From the NCBI RefSeq assembly GCF_000735605.1, contig NZ_JPKG01000024.1, positions 1 to 64,000 of the forward strand: a stretch of DNA of 64,000 bases. Direction: 5' to 3'. Positions 27,140 to 36,773 of the stretch are shown here, one piece after another (position 1 is the first letter of the stretch; every line of letters starts with the position of its first letter). The notes under the pieces were generated by a model. It was not told the origin of the DNA. It ran no database searches and saw only the letters and a program-made list of their open reading frames with translations. The position numbers were made by a program, and so were the translations under genes. The stretch comes from Allobosea sp. LC85 (GTDB lineage Bacteria > Pseudomonadota > Alphaproteobacteria > Rhizobiales > Beijerinckiaceae).

Positions 27140-27168
27140 GCGCATATTTCAATCCGGGAGTGAGCAGT

Positions 27169-27810
27169 ATGCGCGTAAGCGGACGGAAGCGGACAATCGC
27201 TGGAACCTGCCTCGGCCTCGCAGTCCTGGCTCTGGGCGCTGTCGCGACACTGCCCGGCAGCGCATTCGCGGCTCCCAGAGCCGGCGAGGCGGAGACGCTC
27301 GACGTCGGTGACGAGCCCGGCCGCGTCTCAGGCGAGGAAGCCGTTGTCGCCGACGGCCCCTACGCGCGTCAGGCGGTGCTGTTCCGCTCCAGCGAGCCGC
27401 CGGGGACCGTGGTGATCCATACCTCGGAACGCTTCCTCTATGTCGTCCAGGGCAATAACCGCGCTCTGCGCTACGGCATCGGTGTCGGCCGCGAAGGCTT
27501 CCAGTGGTCGGGCCTCGTCAAGGTCAGCCGCAAGGCGGAATGGCCGGACTGGCGACCGCCGCCGGAGATGATCGCGCGCCAGCCTTATCTGCCGCGCTTC
27601 ATGGCTGGCGGTCCGGGGAACCCGATGGGCGCACGAGCGCTCTATCTCGGTTCGACGGTTTTCCGGGTCCACGGTACCAACCAGCCTGAGACCATCGGCC
27701 AATCCATTTCGTCCGGCTGCTTCCGCCTCGCCAATGGCGACATCATCGATCTGTATGAGCGCGTCCCGCTCAACACCAAGGTCGTCGTCCGGCACGGCGC
27801 AAGTCTTTGA
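27169..27810 (+). CDS. L,D-transpeptidase (YkuD domain)
   Basis: This 213-residue periplasmic enzyme forms 3-3 peptidoglycan cross-links or attaches proteins to peptidoglycan. A signal peptide (to about residue 35, ending AFAA) precedes a YkuD domain (about 85-210) with the catalytic HGTN (His168) and SSGCFRL (Cys184) motifs. ATG at 27169 has GGAG about 8 bases upstream. The stop codon is the last triplet of the first unit of an 18-bp tandem repeat, so the last six residues are encoded inside the repeat. Confidence 0.88.
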   Translation: MRVSGRKRTIAGTCLGLAVLALGAVATLPGSAFAAPRAGEAETLDVGDEPGRVSGEEAVVADGPYARQAVLFRSSEPPGTVVIHTSERFLYVVQGNNRALRYGIGVGREGFQWSGLVKVSRKAEWPDWRPPPEMIARQPYLPRFMAGGPGNPMGARALYLGSTVFRVHGTNQPETIGQSISSGCFRLANGDIIDLYERVPLNTKVVVRHGASL

Positions 27811-27864
27811 CACGGTGCAAATCTCTGACACGGTGCAAGTCTCTGACACAGAGCAAGTCTCGGA
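27793..27864 (+). repeat. Four tandem 18-bp repeats spanning the L,D-transpeptidase stop
   Basis: Units: CACGGCGCAAGTCTTTGA, CACGGTGCAAATCTCTGA, CACGGTGCAAGTCTCTGA, CACAGAGCAAGTCTCGGA. The first ends with the real TGA stop and the next two also end in in-frame TGA, so the array supplies three consecutive in-frame stops. The last unit is the most divergent. Confidence 0.9.
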
Positions 27865-27913
27865 CCTGCGCCAGCCCCCTGCCAATTTTGCAATCTGTCC
27901 CCACCGGAGACCG

Positions 27914-28957
27914 ATGGTCATGCTGAACGCGGCCAAAGCCTACCTTCGCAGCACGCTTGCCTGTTTCGCGGCCATCACCCTCTGGGGAGCGGCACAGCCG
28001 GCCGCAGCGGGAACGCTCGACACCATCAAGCAGCGCGGCAGCCTGCAATGCGGCGTCAGCGAAGGCCTGATCGGCTTCTCAGAAAGGGATGCGCAAGGCG
28101 CCTGGTCCGGTTTCGACGTCGATTTCTGCCGGGCCGTCGCGGCAGCGATCTTCGATGATCCAGCCAAGGTCAGCTTCGTACCGCTTTCGGCGAGCCAGCG
28201 CTTCGAGGCGCTGCGTGCCGGGCAGGTCGACCTGCTCTCGCGCAACTCCAGCTGGACCCTGGCGCGCGAGGCCGAGCTCGGCCTGTCCTTCGCCGGCGTA
28301 ACTTATCATGACGGCCAGGGCTTCATGATCATGAAGTCGCTGACGGCCACCTCGGCACTCGAACTCGACCGCGCCAAGATTTGCGTCGAAGCCGGCACGA
28401 CGACGCAGCTCAACCTCTCCGACTTCCTGCGCTCGAACTCGATCACCTATGAAGAGCGTGCCTTCCCGTCCGCTGCCGCCGCCCTGGCTGCCTTCCAGGC
28501 TGGCGAATGCAATGTGCTGACGCGTGACCAGTCAGCGCTCTATGCCGAACGCCTTAAACTTCCTCGCCCGGCCGATGCCGTCATCCTGCCCGACGTGATC
28601 TCGAAGGAGCCGCTCGGCCCGGTCACTCGCAGCGACGATTTCGCCTGGTTCACCTTCGTCAAATGGGTGAACTTTGCCCTCGTGAACGCCGAGGAGCTCG
28701 GCATCACCTCAGCCAACACTGCCGAGGCCCTGGCCTCCGCCAAGCCTGACGTTCGTCGCTTCGTCGGCGCGGAGGGCGGTTTCGGCAAGCTGCTCGGGCT
28801 CGACAACGCCTGGGCCATTCGAGCGGTGAAGTCCGTCGGTAATTACTCGGAACTCTATGAGCGCAACCTTGGTGTAAAATCCCGCCTCGGCATCCCGCGC
28901 GGTTTGAACCAGCTCTGGAGCATGGGCGGAATCCTGTACGCACCGCCGCTGCGCTGA
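27914..28957 (+). CDS. Amino-acid ABC transporter substrate-binding protein (AapJ/BztA-like), orphan
   Basis: This 347-residue periplasmic receptor of the polar amino-acid family has a signal peptide ending near AQPAAAG, the mature start GTLDTIKQRGSLQCGVSEG and GFDVDFCRAVAAAIF, both typical of general L-amino-acid-binding AapJ/BztA proteins. It is a paralogue of the protein encoded at 54030-55073 (same length and domain order). No permease or ATPase genes adjoin it, so it probably feeds a transporter encoded elsewhere. GGAG precedes the two close ATG codons at 27914 and 27920. Confidence 0.85.
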   Translation: MVMLNAAKAYLRSTLACFAAITLWGAAQPAAAGTLDTIKQRGSLQCGVSEGLIGFSERDAQGAWSGFDVDFCRAVAAAIFDDPAKVSFVPLSASQRFEALRAGQVDLLSRNSSWTLAREAELGLSFAGVTYHDGQGFMIMKSLTATSALELDRAKICVEAGTTTQLNLSDFLRSNSITYEERAFPSAAAALAAFQAGECNVLTRDQSALYAERLKLPRPADAVILPDVISKEPLGPVTRSDDFAWFTFVKWVNFALVNAEELGITSANTAEALASAKPDVRRFVGAEGGFGKLLGLDNAWAIRAVKSVGNYSELYERNLGVKSRLGIPRGLNQLWSMGGILYAPPLR

Positions 28958-29249
28958 ACCCGCTGGACGCAACGGAGCCCCCGACAGCTCCGCTGCCCAG
29001 CCGCGACCTCCTGGCTTCTGCGCGCAACGTAGCCGTCGCGGCCTATCGGGCATGTCGCACGCCCATGACGGCGGGGTCGGTATCAAGGCGAGTTGGTAAG
29101 CAGCAGCACCGAAGCCAGAAAACGGGGCGCGGATGCAAAGAACAGCCCGCCCCTCCAGCGCAGAGCTGGCCACGGACGGGCTGCTTCTTCTCGCACGGCT
29201 CGTCGTCATATCGCCACGGCAACGAGCATCGGTTGAAGCAAAGCCGCTT

Positions 29250-29912
29250 TCAGCTCCCAGGCTGCGGCACGATGCGGATATAGGGCTTGGGCTCCCGCCA
29301 GCCTTCCGGATAGAGCTGCTTCGCTTCGTCGTTGGACACCGAACCGGCGATGATCACGTCTTCGCCCTGCTTCCAGTTGACGGGGGTGGCGACCCGGTGC
29401 TTCGCCGTCAACTGGAGTGAATCGATGACACGCAGAACCTCGTCGAAGTTGCGCCCGGTGGTCATCGGATAGACCAGGATCAGCTTGATCTTCTTGTCCG
29501 GCCCGATGACGAAGACATTGCGCACGGTCTGGTTGTCGGCCGGCGTCCTGCCATCCGAGGTACCGGACGTGCTGGCCGGAAGCATGCCATAAAGCTTTGA
29601 GATCTCCAGTTCCGGATCGCCGATCATCGGGTAGTTCGGCTTGTGGCCTTGCGTTTCCCCGATATCCTCTGCCCAGCGCGCATGGTTCCCGACAGGGTCG
29701 ACGCTGAAGCCGATGATCTTGACGTTGCGCCGATCGAACTCGGGTTTGATCTTGGCCATATAGCCGAGTTCGGTCGTGCAGACCGGGGTGAAATCCTTTG
29801 GGTGGGAGAAGAGCACACACCAGGAATCGCCGATCCAGTCGTGGAAGCGCATGCGCCCTTCCGTCGTTTCGGCCTCGAAATCCGGTGCTGTACTGCCGAT
29901 CTGGAGAGTCAT
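29250..29912 (-). CDS. 1-Cys peroxiredoxin (Prx6 family)
   Basis: This 220-residue thiol peroxidase reduces hydrogen peroxide and organic hydroperoxides. The peroxidatic Cys lies in HPKDFTPVCTTELG; no resolving Cys occurs at the typical 2-Cys position, and the C-terminal extension (WREPKPYIRIVPQP) is that of the Prx6 group. AGGAGG lies 6 bases before the ATG. It is monocistronic between the orphan binding-protein gene (convergent, 292 bases away) and the dpp operon. Confidence 0.92.
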   Translation of the reverse strand: MTLQIGSTAPDFEAETTEGRMRFHDWIGDSWCVLFSHPKDFTPVCTTELGYMAKIKPEFDRRNVKIIGFSVDPVGNHARWAEDIGETQGHKPNYPMIGDPELEISKLYGMLPASTSGTSDGRTPADNQTVRNVFVIGPDKKIKLILVYPMTTGRNFDEVLRVIDSLQLTAKHRVATPVNWKQGEDVIIAGSVSNDEAKQLYPEGWREPKPYIRIVPQPGS

Positions 29913-30153
29913 CACAAGCCTCCTGTTGCAACGCCTTTGTCGCACCAGACTGACGCTATCATGGAACGCTCGGCCGACGAACATTCGCTGTCGGCCGCCG
30001 GCTCCTGAGACAGATCCATATAGCCATCGCGCCGGCTATCGCGACGAGTGCGGGCAATCAGCCTTGACGCAGCCTGTCGCGATCTTCAGCAACGGCCACG
30101 TCCCAGCACTGCCCTGGTCGATCAATGGTCGGCCGAAACGGCATGCGCGCTGC

Positions 30154-31130
<977 letters not shown>

Positions 31131-31134
<4 letters not shown>

Positions 31135-32156
31135 GATGTGGTCTCCACCGTCACGGGGTGAACGCCGCCCGCCGCCCTGGCCTTTTCCCGATCCGGATCG
31201 CCGAGCGGATAGTGGCAGCGGATCTGCCCACCCTGCCAGGGCCGGAGATCGGGGCGCACAAGGCGCGAATGATCGGTGGCATAGGCGCAGCGCGGACTGA
31301 ACAGGCACCCCTGCGGGCGGTCATGCGGGCCGGGAACCATGCCTGGAATCGTCGCAAGCCGGTGTTCGCCTTCGCTGCGCTCCGGCAAAGCGGCAAGAAG
31401 CGCGGCGGAATAGGGATGCTGGGGTGCGGCGAAGAGAGACGCCACATTGCGCTCCTCCATCACCTGCCCGGCATACATCACCATGATGCGCTGCGCAGTC
31501 TCCGCGACCACGCCCATATTGTGGGTGATCAGGACGAGCGCCATGCGGCGCTCCTTCTGCAGCGACATCAGCAGATCGAGAATTTGCGCCTGGATGGTGA
31601 CGTCGAGCGCCGTCGTCGGCTCGTCGGCGATCAGCAGCCGGGGATTGCAGGCGATCGCCATGGCGATCATGACGCGCTGGTTCATGCCGCCGGACAATTG
31701 ATGCGGAAAGGCCTTGAGGCGACTTTCCGGCGCAGGGATCCCGACCTGTTCGAGCAGCTCGATGCTGCGTCGGCGCGCCGCCTTGCTGTCCATCCCCTCA
31801 TGCGCCTTCAGCGTCTCGGCCAATTGGAAGCCGATGGTGAAGCAGGGATTGAGGCTGGTGCTCGGCTCCTGGAAGATCATCGCGACATCCTTGCCGGTGA
31901 GCTTCCGGCGCTCCCGATCGGAGATCGAGAGCAGGTCGCGACCGGCAAAGGCGAGGCGGTCTGCCTTGATTCGGCCGGGATATGCAACGAGCCCCATCAG
32001 CGCCAGCATGGTGACGCTCTTGCCTGAACCGGACTCGCCGACGACCCCGAGGATCTCTCCTTCCTCGAGCGACAGGCTGACACCGTCGACCGCCCGCATC
32101 ACCCCCGAAGAGGTCGGGAACTCGACACTCAGATTCTCAACTTCGAGCAGCGGCAT
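31131..32156 (-). CDS. dppD: Dipeptide/oligopeptide ABC transporter ATPase, DppD/OppD type
   Basis: This 341-residue ATPase has Walker [11 protein letters not shown]-loop [10 protein letters not shown], signature LSGGMNQR, Walker [13 protein letters not shown] and the C-terminal oligopeptide extension with [10 protein letters not shown]. It starts 2 bases after the DppC stop and overlaps the DppF start by 4 bases. Confidence 0.9.
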
Positions 32157-32158
32157 GG

Positions 32159-33070
32159 TCAGCGCTTCAGTTTGGGATCGAGGGCATCGCGAAGGCCATC
32201 ACCGAGCAGGTTGAACGCCAGCACGGTGATCAGGATCATCAGGCCCGGCAGGGTGACGACCCACCAGGCGCGCAGCACGAATTCGCGCGCATCGGCCAGC
32301 ATCGTGCCCCATTCCGGCGTCGGCGGCTGCGCGCCGAGGCCGAGGAAGCCGAGCGCCGCCGCGTCGAGGATCGCGGTTGAGATGCCGAGCGTCGCCTGGA
32401 CGATCAAGGGGGCAGCGCAATTCGGCAGCACTTCCTTGAACATCAGGCGCAGCGTGCCGGCACCGCTGACGCGCGCCGCGATGACATAGTCCTTGGAGGT
32501 CTCGGCGATCACCGCCGCGCGCGTGATGCGGACATAATGCGGCAGCACCACGATGGCGACCGCCAGCATCGCGTTCATCAGGCCCGGCCCGAGGATCGCG
32601 ACGATGACGATGGCGAGCAGCAGGCTCGGCATCGTCAGGACGATGTCCATCAGCCGCATGATGACGATTTCGGTGATGCCCTTGAAGAAGCCGGCGACCA
32701 GGCCAAGCACGATGCCTGCCGCCATGGCGATGGCGACGACCACGATGCCGATCACCAGCGAGAGACGGGCGCCGTGGAGCAGACGGGACAGGATGTCACG
32801 GCCGATTGCATCGGTGCCGAGCGGATAGGCCAGCGATCCTCCCTCCTGCCAGAAGGGCGGCTTGAGGAAGACGGCATTGTTGGTGAGATAGGGCGAGTGC
32901 GGCGCAAGGATATCGGCGAACACCGCCATCAGCAGCACCGCGACGATGACGACCAGCCCGGCAACCGCGCCGCGATTGGCGCTGAAATAGCTCCAGAATT
33001 CGCGCAACGGATGAGGCGGCGTGCCAGCCGGCACAACGGCGGAGGGGGCTTCAAGCGTTTCGGCGGTCAT
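32159..33070 (-). CDS. dppC: Dipeptide ABC transporter permease, DppC type
   Basis: This 303-residue inner-membrane protein has about six helices. The N-terminal cytoplasmic segment ([20 protein letters not shown]) and [20 protein letters not shown] are hallmarks of DppC/OppC permeases. The cytoplasmic EAA loop that contacts the ATPase begins at [17 protein letters not shown]. It pairs with DppB upstream. Confidence 0.9.
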   Translation of the reverse strand: MTAETLEAPSAVVPAGTPPHPLREFWSYFSANRGAVAGLVVIVAVLLMAVFADILAPHSPYLTNNAVFLKPPFWQEGGSLAYPLGTDAIGRDILSRLLHGARLSLVIGIVVVAIAMAAGIVLGLVAGFFKGITEIVIMRLMDIVLTMPSLLLAIVIVAILGPGLMNAMLAVAIVVLPHYVRITRAAVIAETSKDYVIAARVSGAGTLRLMFKEVLPNCAAPLIVQATLGISTAILDAAALGFLGLGAQPPTPEWGTMLADAREFVLRAWWVVTLPGLMILITVLAFNLLGDGLRDALDPKLKR

Positions 33071-33118
33071 CTGTCAGCATCCCGCGAAGAAATCAGCCAT
33101 GTCACGATCACAGGTCCT

Positions 33119-34129
33119 TCAGCGCGCATGTCTGATGCGTGGATTGATCAGGCCGTAAAGCAGATCGACCAGCAGGTTGACACTCATGACGACGACGCCG
33201 ATCAGCAGGGTGCCCCCCTGCAGGACCGGATAGTCGCGCCGGCTGATCGCCTCGATGAGCCATTTACCGACCCCGGGCCAGGAGAAGATCGTCTCGGTGA
33301 GGATCGCGCCGGTAAACAGCACGCCGACCTGCAGGCCGATGACCGTCACCACCGGTATCAGCGCGTTGCGTAGCGCGTGCAGCCCAATGACCCTGAGAGG
33401 CGCCATGCCCTTGGCGCGCGCCGTGCGGATATAGTCCTCGCCGAGCACTTCGAGCATGGCGGAACGCGTCATCCGGGCGATGACCGCAAGCGGAACCGTG
33501 CCCAGAACGATCGCCGGCAGCACGAGATGCGACAGCGCCGACTTGAAAGCGTCGAAATCGCCTGCCAGCAGGCTGTCGATCGTCAGGAAGCCGGTCACGG
33601 GCTCGATATAGTACTGCACGGCGATGCGGCCGGAGACCGGGGTGATGCCCAGTTGAACGGAGAACAGCAGGATCAGCAGCAGCCCCCACCAGAAGATCGG
33701 CATGGAATAACCGGTCAGGGACAGGCCCATGACACCGTGATCGAAGATCGAATTGCGTTTGACCGCGGCCAGGATGCCGGCCGGCAGGCCGATCGCCAGC
33801 GCCAGGAAGATGGCGCACAGCGCGAGCTCGATCGTCGCCGGGAACAGCGCGGAGAATTCCGAGATGACGCTTTCGCGCGTCACGATCGACTTCCCGAGGT
33901 CGCCCTGCAGGACGCGGCTGATATAGATGCCGTATTGCGTCAGAATCGGCTTGTCGAAGCCGAACTCCTTGCGCAGCAACTCGTGGCGGGCCGGATCGAT
34001 GCCACGCTCGCCGGCCATGGTTTCGATCGGATCACCCGGGACCAGCCGGATCAGGAAGAAGGCGAGCAGCGTGATCCCGATGAAAGTCGGAATCACCAGG
34101 CTGACCCGGGTCAGGATGAAACGCAGCAT
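33119..34129 (-). CDS. dppB: Dipeptide ABC transporter permease, DppB type
   Basis: This 336-residue permease begins MLRFILTRVSLVIPTFIGIT, as in DppB, followed by the large periplasmic domain (LVPGDPIETMAGERG) and the EAA loop (DYIRTARAKGMAPLRVIGLH). The 68-base gap after the D-aminopeptidase gene, with an AT-rich box just inside the end of that gene, suggests that dppBCDF also has its own promoter. Confidence 0.9.
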   Translation of the reverse strand: MLRFILTRVSLVIPTFIGITLLAFFLIRLVPGDPIETMAGERGIDPARHELLRKEFGFDKPILTQYGIYISRVLQGDLGKSIVTRESVISEFSALFPATIELALCAIFLALAIGLPAGILAAVKRNSIFDHGVMGLSLTGYSMPIFWWGLLLILLFSVQLGITPVSGRIAVQYYIEPVTGFLTIDSLLAGDFDAFKSALSHLVLPAIVLGTVPLAVIARMTRSAMLEVLGEDYIRTARAKGMAPLRVIGLHALRNALIPVVTVIGLQVGVLFTGAILTETIFSWPGVGKWLIEAISRRDYPVLQGGTLLIGVVVMSVNLLVDLLYGLINPRIRHAR

Positions 34130-34197
34130 GGATGAGCCAGTCTTGTCGGGGTACCGGCGGCCTGAAGCATGGACCGCGAACGGGATGTTTCGTCCTG

Positions 34198-35022
34198 CTA
34201 TTGCAAATTAGAACTATATCCTAATGCGAATACCAGGAAACGCTGCAAATCGAGGATGTCGTCGGCGATGTAGCGCACCGTGAACGCGTCGAGGCGCTCG
34301 ATGCCCTTGAGCATGACGAGGAACTCGACCGGCTGCCGATAGAGGAAGCTGAGTTCCAGCGTGATCGGCCCCGGCAACCGATAGGGCGCGATCCTCGCCC
34401 GCCGGGCGATGGCGCGCTGCACGCCCTCGGCGATCAACTCGTACGAGGCCTCCGGCATCAGCGTGCGCGCCGAGAGGCGGCTATGCGCCCATTTGACCGT
34501 GACGGCCTCGATATCGGGCAGGAGCGCCCTGGTCTCCTCGATGCAGACATCATCGCCGCTGACCAGCAGCACGGGCGTGCCGAAATGTCCGGCGATCGCG
34601 GCATTGATCATCGATTCCGGGGCCGAGACGCCATTGACGCGAACCTCGCGCAGCGAGGCGCTGCGAAAGGTGTGCGCCAGAATGCCGTCCGGATTGGTGG
34701 CGCCCGCGTGGTAGCCGATGAAAAGCGCGCCGGCATACGTGCCTTCCTCCATGCCCTGCATCATCGAGAGCGGGCGCGGCCAGGAGCGGACGACCTGGAC
34801 CGCCTTGGGCAGGCGGTCCAGCAGCAGGTTCTGCGCGTTGCCATGGCTGTCGCTGATCACGACATCGCTCGCCCCGGCCGCGAAGGCGGCGTTGGCGGCG
34901 GCAGCAACGCTGTCGGTCATCCAGACACGGGCCGACTGATACTCAAACCCTTCGGGCCGCGTGTGCTCGCGCGTCACGACACCAGCGATGCCCTCGATAT
35001 CCGCCGAAATATAGATCCGCAT
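34198..35022 (-). CDS. D-aminopeptidase, M55 family (DppA-like)
   Basis: This 274-residue zinc peptidase of the Bacillus DppA type releases D-amino acids from short peptides and amides. Metal-binding and active-site regions are visible: ISADIEGIAGVV at the N-terminus, ISDSHGNAQNLLLD and GYHAGATNPDGILAHTF. The ATG at 35022 puts the first motif directly at the N-terminus as in the family. It lies between the binding proteins and dppBCDF, so imported peptides are probably cleaved by it in the cytoplasm. The last dozen codons are strikingly AT-rich (TTA, GGA, TAT, AGT, TCT, AAT), coinciding with a putative operator. Confidence 0.88.
   Translation of the reverse strand: MRIYISADIEGIAGVVTREHTRPEGFEYQSARVWMTDSVAAAANAAFAAGASDVVISDSHGNAQNLLLDRLPKAVQVVRSWPRPLSMMQGMEEGTYAGALFIGYHAGATNPDGILAHTFRSASLREVRVNGVSAPESMINAAIAGHFGTPVLLVSGDDVCIEETRALLPDIEAVTVKWAHSRLSARTLMPEASYELIAEGVQRAIARRARIAPYRLPGPITLELSFLYRQPVEFLVMLKGIERLDAFTVRYIADDILDLQRFLVFALGYSSNLQ
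34205..34225. promoter_or_regulatory. AT-rich box before dppB, near-copy of the box at 45730-45750
   Basis: The motif AAATTAGAA-C-TAT-ATC-CTAAT matches 45730-45750 at 17 of 21 positions in the same orientation. It is embedded in the 3' end of the D-aminopeptidase gene, 76-96 bases upstream of the dppB ATG. It could be an operator for an internal promoter. Confidence 0.5.
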
Positions 35023-35088
35023 GACACTGCGCCCCCGCCACCAGTCGTATTCGGGCGCGGTTCGCCTCTCCACGCCCGGATGTCAACG

Positions 35089-36699
35089 TCAGTTCGCCAG
35101 CGACACACCGGTAAAGGGCTGACCGCCGAAGAAGTGGATCTTGTAGTCTTTCACGTCCTTGCGCACCGGCGTGAAGGCCTGCGCGTTGGCAAAGAGCAGA
35201 CCTCCGACATCGTCCTGGAAAATCTCCTGCATGCGTCGGAACATCTTGGTGCGCTCGCCCTGATCCGTGATCGTATTGGCCTTGGTCAGGAGGTCGGAGA
35301 ATTCCTTGTTGCACCAGCGAGCTCGGTTGGCCCCGGATTTCACGCCATCGCAATGCCAGCCCGACAGCAGGATCTGGCTCGGATCCGGATAGTCCCAGGT
35401 GTAGCCGAACATGCCGACCTCATGGTCGCCGGCGCGGCCGCGCTTGAGATACTCGCCCCATTCGAAACTCTGGATCTCAGCCTGGACGCCGATCTTCGCC
35501 CAGTCTGCCTGGATCAATTCGGCCGCGCGGCGTCCGTTCGGCATATAGGCGCGGACGACGGGAATGGCCCAGAGCGTGGTCTTGAAGCCGTTCGGCAGGC
35601 CCGCCTCCGTGAGTAGGGCCTTGGCCTTCTCCGGATCATAGGGGCGCGGCTTCAAGCCTTCGTGATGCGACCAGAGCGATGGCGGAACGATCGCGGCCGT
35701 CTGCTTGCCGGTGCCCTGATAGACCGCATCGATGATCGCAGGGATGTTGGTCGCATAGACCAGCGCCTCGCGTACCCGCTTGTCGTCGAAGGGTTTCTTC
35801 TGCTGGTTGAAGGCGAGGAAGCTCTGATCGGCGATGCTGCCGGAGAGCATCGTCAGATTCGGATCCGTCCGCATCGCCGGCAGGTCGCCGGGATTCGGAT
35901 AGCGTGCGATCTGACATTCGCCCGATTTCACCTTGGCGAACCGCACCGAGGCATCCGGCGTGATCACGAAGATCAGGTCGTTGACCAGTGCCATGCGGTC
36001 CCGGTTGCCTGCCGCCTTGGTCCAGTGGTCAGGCACCGCGCGGAAGCGGATCGTGGCATCCTTCTGGTAGGCCAGCAACGAGAACGGGCCGGTGCCGATC
36101 GGCGCCTGATTGGCCAGCTCAGGCGTACTCGCCTTCAGCATCGCATCGCCATACTCCGCCGACAGGATCGACATGGGCTCGACCGAGAGCGCGCTGAGCA
36201 AGGGTGCGTAAGGCCGTGACAAGATGAGCCGGACGGTCTGGTCATCGACCTTCTCGACGGCCTTCAGGCTGGGCCGGACAATCTCGTTGAAGAACTGATA
36301 ATTGGTGCTGCCGACCTTATGGTAGGGGTGGTTCTCGTCGAACATGCGCTGGAACGAAAAGACCACGTCATCGGCGGTAAAGCCGCGTGTCGGCATGAAC
36401 GCCTTGTTCGCGTGCCATTTCACGCCACTGCGCAGCTTGAACGTATAGGTCAGCCCGTCCTCGGAAATGGTCCAGGATTCGGCAAGGCTCGGGATGATCT
36501 GGGAGCCGCCGCGCTCGGTGGCGACCAGGCGATCATAGATCTGGGCCGCCACGTCATAAGCCGTGTTCTGCGAGGAGAACTGCGGATTGAGGAAGTCCGG
36601 GCTTGCCTCGGAGCAGACGACGAGCGTTTGAGCCGCGGCCGCGCCAGCCTGCAAAGCCAGGGCAACGGCAGCGGCCGCTGCGAAATGTCGGATATTCAT
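35089..36699 (-). CDS. Peptide ABC transporter substrate-binding protein (DppA/SBP_bac_5), copy 1
   Basis: This 536-residue periplasmic receptor has a Sec signal peptide ending AGAAAAQ and the family 5 motifs WTISEDGLTYTFKLRSGVKW, PIGTGPFSLLAYQ and DPEKAKALLTEAGLPNGF. An in-frame GTG lies 3 bases before the ATG at 36699; GGGAGA precedes both. It is a paralogue of the upstream binding protein, sharing the PDASVR-x-AK-x2-SGEC type segment. A strong terminator lies between the two genes. It supplies the DppBCDF transporter. Confidence 0.9.
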   Translation of the reverse strand: MNIRHFAAAAAVALALQAGAAAAQTLVVCSEASPDFLNPQFSSQNTAYDVAAQIYDRLVATERGGSQIIPSLAESWTISEDGLTYTFKLRSGVKWHANKAFMPTRGFTADDVVFSFQRMFDENHPYHKVGSTNYQFFNEIVRPSLKAVEKVDDQTVRLILSRPYAPLLSALSVEPMSILSAEYGDAMLKASTPELANQAPIGTGPFSLLAYQKDATIRFRAVPDHWTKAAGNRDRMALVNDLIFVITPDASVRFAKVKSGECQIARYPNPGDLPAMRTDPNLTMLSGSIADQSFLAFNQQKKPFDDKRVREALVYATNIPAIIDAVYQGTGKQTAAIVPPSLWSHHEGLKPRPYDPEKAKALLTEAGLPNGFKTTLWAIPVVRAYMPNGRRAAELIQADWAKIGVQAEIQSFEWGEYLKRGRAGDHEVGMFGYTWDYPDPSQILLSGWHCDGVKSGANRARWCNKEFSDLLTKANTITDQGERTKMFRRMQEIFQDDVGGLLFANAQAFTPVRKDVKDYKIHFFGGQPFTGVSLAN

Positions 36700-36715
36700 C
36701 ACGCTCTCCCGATGT

Positions 36716-36746
36716 AAAAAGGGGCGCAGCCTCTCGGCCGCGCCCC
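36716..36746 (-). terminator. Rho-independent terminator/attenuator between the two binding-protein genes
   Basis: Read on the minus strand: stem GGGGCGC / GCGCCCC, inner stem GCC / GGC around a GAGA loop, then TTTTT. It lies 28 bases after the stop of the first gene (36774) and about 17 bases before the start of the second. It should reduce read-through into the rest of the operon and keep the first binding protein in excess. Confidence 0.85.
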
Positions 36747-36773
36747 AATCAATGCATCAGTCAGGCCAGGGCC

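Noticed and set aside
27793..27864. Tandem 18-bp repeats as a CRISPR array
   Set aside because: Units are contiguous with no spacers, overlap a coding region and have no cas genes nearby.
28958..29249. Possible gene between the orphan binding protein and peroxiredoxin
   Set aside because: The 292 bases contain only short frames without motifs; likely the 3' flanks of two convergent genes.
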